A DNA stretch of 64,000 nucleotides, taken from contig NZ_JABEQM010000009.1 in assembly GCF_014174155.1 (NCBI RefSeq), positions 116,562 to 180,561 of the forward strand. The letters run 5' to 3'. Shown one piece after another: positions 61,949 through 64,000 of this stretch. The notes beneath the pieces were generated by a model, which saw nothing but the letters and a program-made list of their open reading frames with translations, ran no database searches and had not been told where the DNA came from. This DNA is from Gluconacetobacter tumulisoli (lineage in GTDB: Bacteria > Pseudomonadota > Alphaproteobacteria > Acetobacterales > Acetobacteraceae). Made by a program: the position numbers and the translations under genes. Positions within the stretch are counted from its first letter, which is position 1. Every line of letters begins with the position of its first letter.

Positions 61949-63115
61949 TCAGAGGCCGCGCACGCCCGCCTGGATTCGCGCCACGGCCTCGGCCAGTACC
62001 TCCTTCTTCTTGCAGAAGGCGAAGCGGACCAGGTGTCGCGGGGCCTCCGGCGTGTCGTAGAAGGCCGAAACCGGGATCGCCGCGACCCGGCACCGCTCCG
62101 TCAGGGCGCGGCAGAACGCGACATCATCGCCCGCGAAGCCGGTAGGGCGAATGTCGGCAATGACGAAATAGCTGCCGTCGCAGGGCAGGATCTCGAACCC
62201 CGCCGCCCGCAACCCGTCGGACAGCTGGTCGCGCTTGTCCTGCATGTCCGCCGCCAGGGTGGTGAAATAATCCGTATCCTTGTCCAGCCCCACCGCGACG
62301 GCCCGCTGCAGGTTCGGCGCGGTGGTGAAGGTCAGAAGCTGGTGTGCCTTGGCGACGCAGGCGGCGATCGCGGCCGGCGCCGTGACATAGCCGACCTTCC
62401 ACCCGGTCAGCGAAAAGCTCTTGCCCGCGCTGCCGATCCGCACGCAGCGTTCGCGCATGCCCGGCAGGGCCATCAGCGGCAGGTGCCGCGCATTGCCGAA
62501 GGTCAGGTGTTCGTACACCTCGTCGCAGATCGCATAGGCGTCGTGGCGCACCAGCAGGTCGGCGATGAAAGCCAGTTCGTCGGGGCGGAACACCTTGCCC
62601 GTCGGGTTCATCGGGGAATTGAGCAGGATGGCCTTGGTCCGGGGACCGAACGCGGCCTCCAGCGCCGCGCGCGGCAGGGACCAGTCGGGCGGCGTCAGGC
62701 GCACCGGCCGTGCCACGGCGCCCAGCGCCCGCACCACCGGCAGGTACGTGTCGTAGGCGGGTTCCAGCACCACGATTTCGTCACCCGGATCGACGATGGC
62801 CATCAGCGACGCGGTGATCGCCTCGGTCGCGCCGGAGGTCACCACGATTTCGGTCGCCGGGTCGACATCGATCCCATAGAAGCGCGCATTCGACCGCGCC
62901 ACCGCCGCCCGCAGTTCCGGCACGCCGGCCAGCGGCGGATACTGGTTGCGCCCGTCGCGCAGGGCCGCCGCCGCGGCCTCGATCAGGTCGGCCGGCCCTT
63001 CGGTGTCCGGGAAACCCTGGCCCAGGTTGATGGCGTCATGCTGGACCGCCAGCGCCGACATCACCGTGAAAATCGTCGTCGGCAGGCCGGACAGCATCGT
63101 ATTCAGCGATTTCAT
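61949..63115 (-). CDS. Class I/II PLP-dependent aminotransferase
   Basis: 388 residues from the ATG at 63115, with AGAGGA 6 bp upstream. Features of fold-type I aminotransferases: INLGQGFPD, TSGATEAITAS, NSPMNPTGKVF, ICDEVYEHLTF, the PLP lysine in SAGKSFSLTGWKVGY, and the Arg substrate site in HLVRFAFCKK. The NLGQGFPDTEGP start resembles methionine/aromatic aminotransferases such as YbdL and kynurenine aminotransferases. Divergent from glnB. Confidence 0.92.
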   Translation of the reverse strand: MKSLNTMLSGLPTTIFTVMSALAVQHDAINLGQGFPDTEGPADLIEAAAAALRDGRNQYPPLAGVPELRAAVARSNARFYGIDVDPATEIVVTSGATEAITASLMAIVDPGDEIVVLEPAYDTYLPVVRALGAVARPVRLTPPDWSLPRAALEAAFGPRTKAILLNSPMNPTGKVFRPDELAFIADLLVRHDAYAICDEVYEHLTFGNARHLPLMALPGMRERCVRIGSAGKSFSLTGWKVGYVTAPAAIAACVAKAHQLLTFTTAPNLQRAVAVGLDKDTDYFTTLAADMQDKRDQLSDGLRAAGFEILPCDGSYFVIADIRPTGFAGDDVAFCRALTERCRVAAIPVSAFYDTPEAPRHLVRFAFCKKKEVLAEAVARIQAGVRGL

Positions 63116-63178
63116 GATCGTCCTCTTGGCACATGGGTGCCGTTCATCCCTTGCTGGGGGCAGGTGTGCGGAAAATGC

Positions 63179-63214
63179 CGGTTTTTTGCAATCCGATCCG
63201 ATTGCCCGAAACCG
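63179..63214. promoter_or_regulatory. Inverted repeat in the glnB upstream region
   Basis: CGGTTT-ttt-GCAATC-cgatcc-GATTGC-ccg-AAACCG: two complementary arm pairs separated by a 3-nt mismatch, spanning 63179-63214, between the divergent aminotransferase and glnB. It may be an operator for nitrogen control or a leader hairpin. Confidence 0.35.
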
Positions 63215-63323
63215 CGACCCGTGCAACGGTGACGCCAGGCGGCCCCCGATGTCGCGGGACCAGGCGGGCCGGCCGGGCATGCGCAACGCGGTTCCCGCGC
63301 GCCGGGACCGACCGAGGATATGA

Positions 63324-63671
<348 letters not shown>

Positions 63672-63847
63672 CGCCTCTGCCCGATTCCATTCCCTTTCCC
63701 GCCCGCCGGAACCCGGCGCCCCCGACGGGGCCTGTCACCGGCGGACGGGCGCGTGGCCCGTCGTCCCAGACAGGACGATGGTGTCCTTGTTTCGTAACCG
63801 TTTCATCGCCGTATCGCGCGGCATCCTAGAAAGCAGGTAAATCAGAG

Positions 63848-64000
63848 ATGGCGAAAAAAGCCCCGAGTCCCGCACCGACCTCCAGCCCCTCCCCCGACGC
63901 GGCATCCGTCGCGAAGGTGTTCAGCCTGATCCAGGAACATTCGGTGGAACTGGTGGACCTGCGCTTCACCGATCCGCGGGGCAAGTGGCACCACACGACG
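63848..64000 (+). CDS. glnA: Glutamine synthetase type I, 5' fragment
   Basis: Only 51 residues lie in the window; the gene runs off the edge. MAKKAPSPAPTSSPSPDAAS is a short extension, then VAKVFSLIQEHSVELVDLRFTDPRGKWHHTT, which is the beta-Grasp N-terminus of bacterial glutamine synthetase (the usual 'V-x-F-V-D-L-R-F-T-D-x-x-G-K-x-x-H'). 176 bp after glnB; likely co-transcribed. Confidence 0.93.
   Translation, partial: MAKKAPSPAPTSSPSPDAASVAKVFSLIQEHSVELVDLRFTDPRGKWHHTT

Noticed and set aside
63121..63160. TGGCAC near the glnB upstream region as a sigma-54 promoter
   Set aside because: The matching TTGC element is not at the required spacing, so the -24/-12 pattern is not met.

Overview
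The window is a stretch of a high-GC alphaproteobacterial chromosome, most likely from an acetic acid bacterium (Acetobacteraceae, Gluconacetobacter-like). The inference rests on overall gene style: the rplM-rpsI pair, glnB followed by glnA, an MHYT-GGDEF-EAL protein, several TonB receptors, and many secreted or periplasmic enzymes. There is no insertion sequence, prophage or CRISPR array. One tRNA (His, GTG anticodon) is present.

Layout. 0-6.3 kb: the tail of a GNAT-type acetyltransferase and a ~2000-residue DUF4011 helicase-nuclease that resembles single-protein antiviral systems. 6.3-11.7 kb: a lipoprotein esterase, a secreted methyltransferase-like protein, a VOC protein, a decayed cupin gene, a TIGR03364-type FAD oxidoreductase and an MgtC protein. 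11.8-15.1 kb: class II aldolase and NCS1 permease, divergent from a D-2-hydroxyacid dehydrogenase, with a perfect 14-bp palindrome between them. 15.2-21.8 kb: a large TonB receptor and an M1 aminopeptidase facing away from each other across 1.1 kb of AT-rich DNA. 21.9-28.7 kb: a three-gene heme-dependent oxidative N-demethylase (dimethylamine monooxygenase type) operon, divergent from a GntR/D-amino-acid dehydrogenase/racemase-like/RidA/EamA operon. 29-36.5 kb: a beta-propeller diguanylate cyclase, a small membrane protein, a glycine-rich SH3 secreted protein and a GH144-like glucanase. 35.6-46.9 kb: LysR and TetR regulators divergent from a DgcA/StcD-like flavoprotein demethylase, then a TonB receptor, a GbcA/Stc2-like Rieske oxygenase, a POT peptide transporter and a CocE/X-Pro-type hydrolase. 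46.9-48.3 kb: four tiny membrane, secreted or lipoprotein genes. 48.3-53.2 kb: an iron cassette (siderophore receptor, Sel1 protein, PiuC, PepSY protein) with a probable Fur box over its promoter. 54-58 kb: SnoaL/HxlR pair, a lower-GC membrane protein and the MHYT-GGDEF-EAL protein. 58.2-64 kb: rplM-rpsI with a clear terminator, a periplasmic protein, an NAD(P)-binding protein, tRNA-His, an aminotransferase, glnB and the start of glnA.

How the parts fit. The main theme of the accessory part is oxidative removal of N-methyl groups and use of unusual amino acids: a heme N-demethylase, a Rieske N-demethylase, a flavoprotein N-demethylase, a D-amino-acid dehydrogenase and a glycine-oxidase-like enzyme lie within about 35 kb, together with transporters and a peptidase. 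A plausible reading is scavenging of plant-derived methylamines, betaines and proline-rich peptides; substrates are inference only. Starts were moved inward from the longest open frame where signal peptides, ribosome binding sites, promoters or neighbouring stops favoured it.
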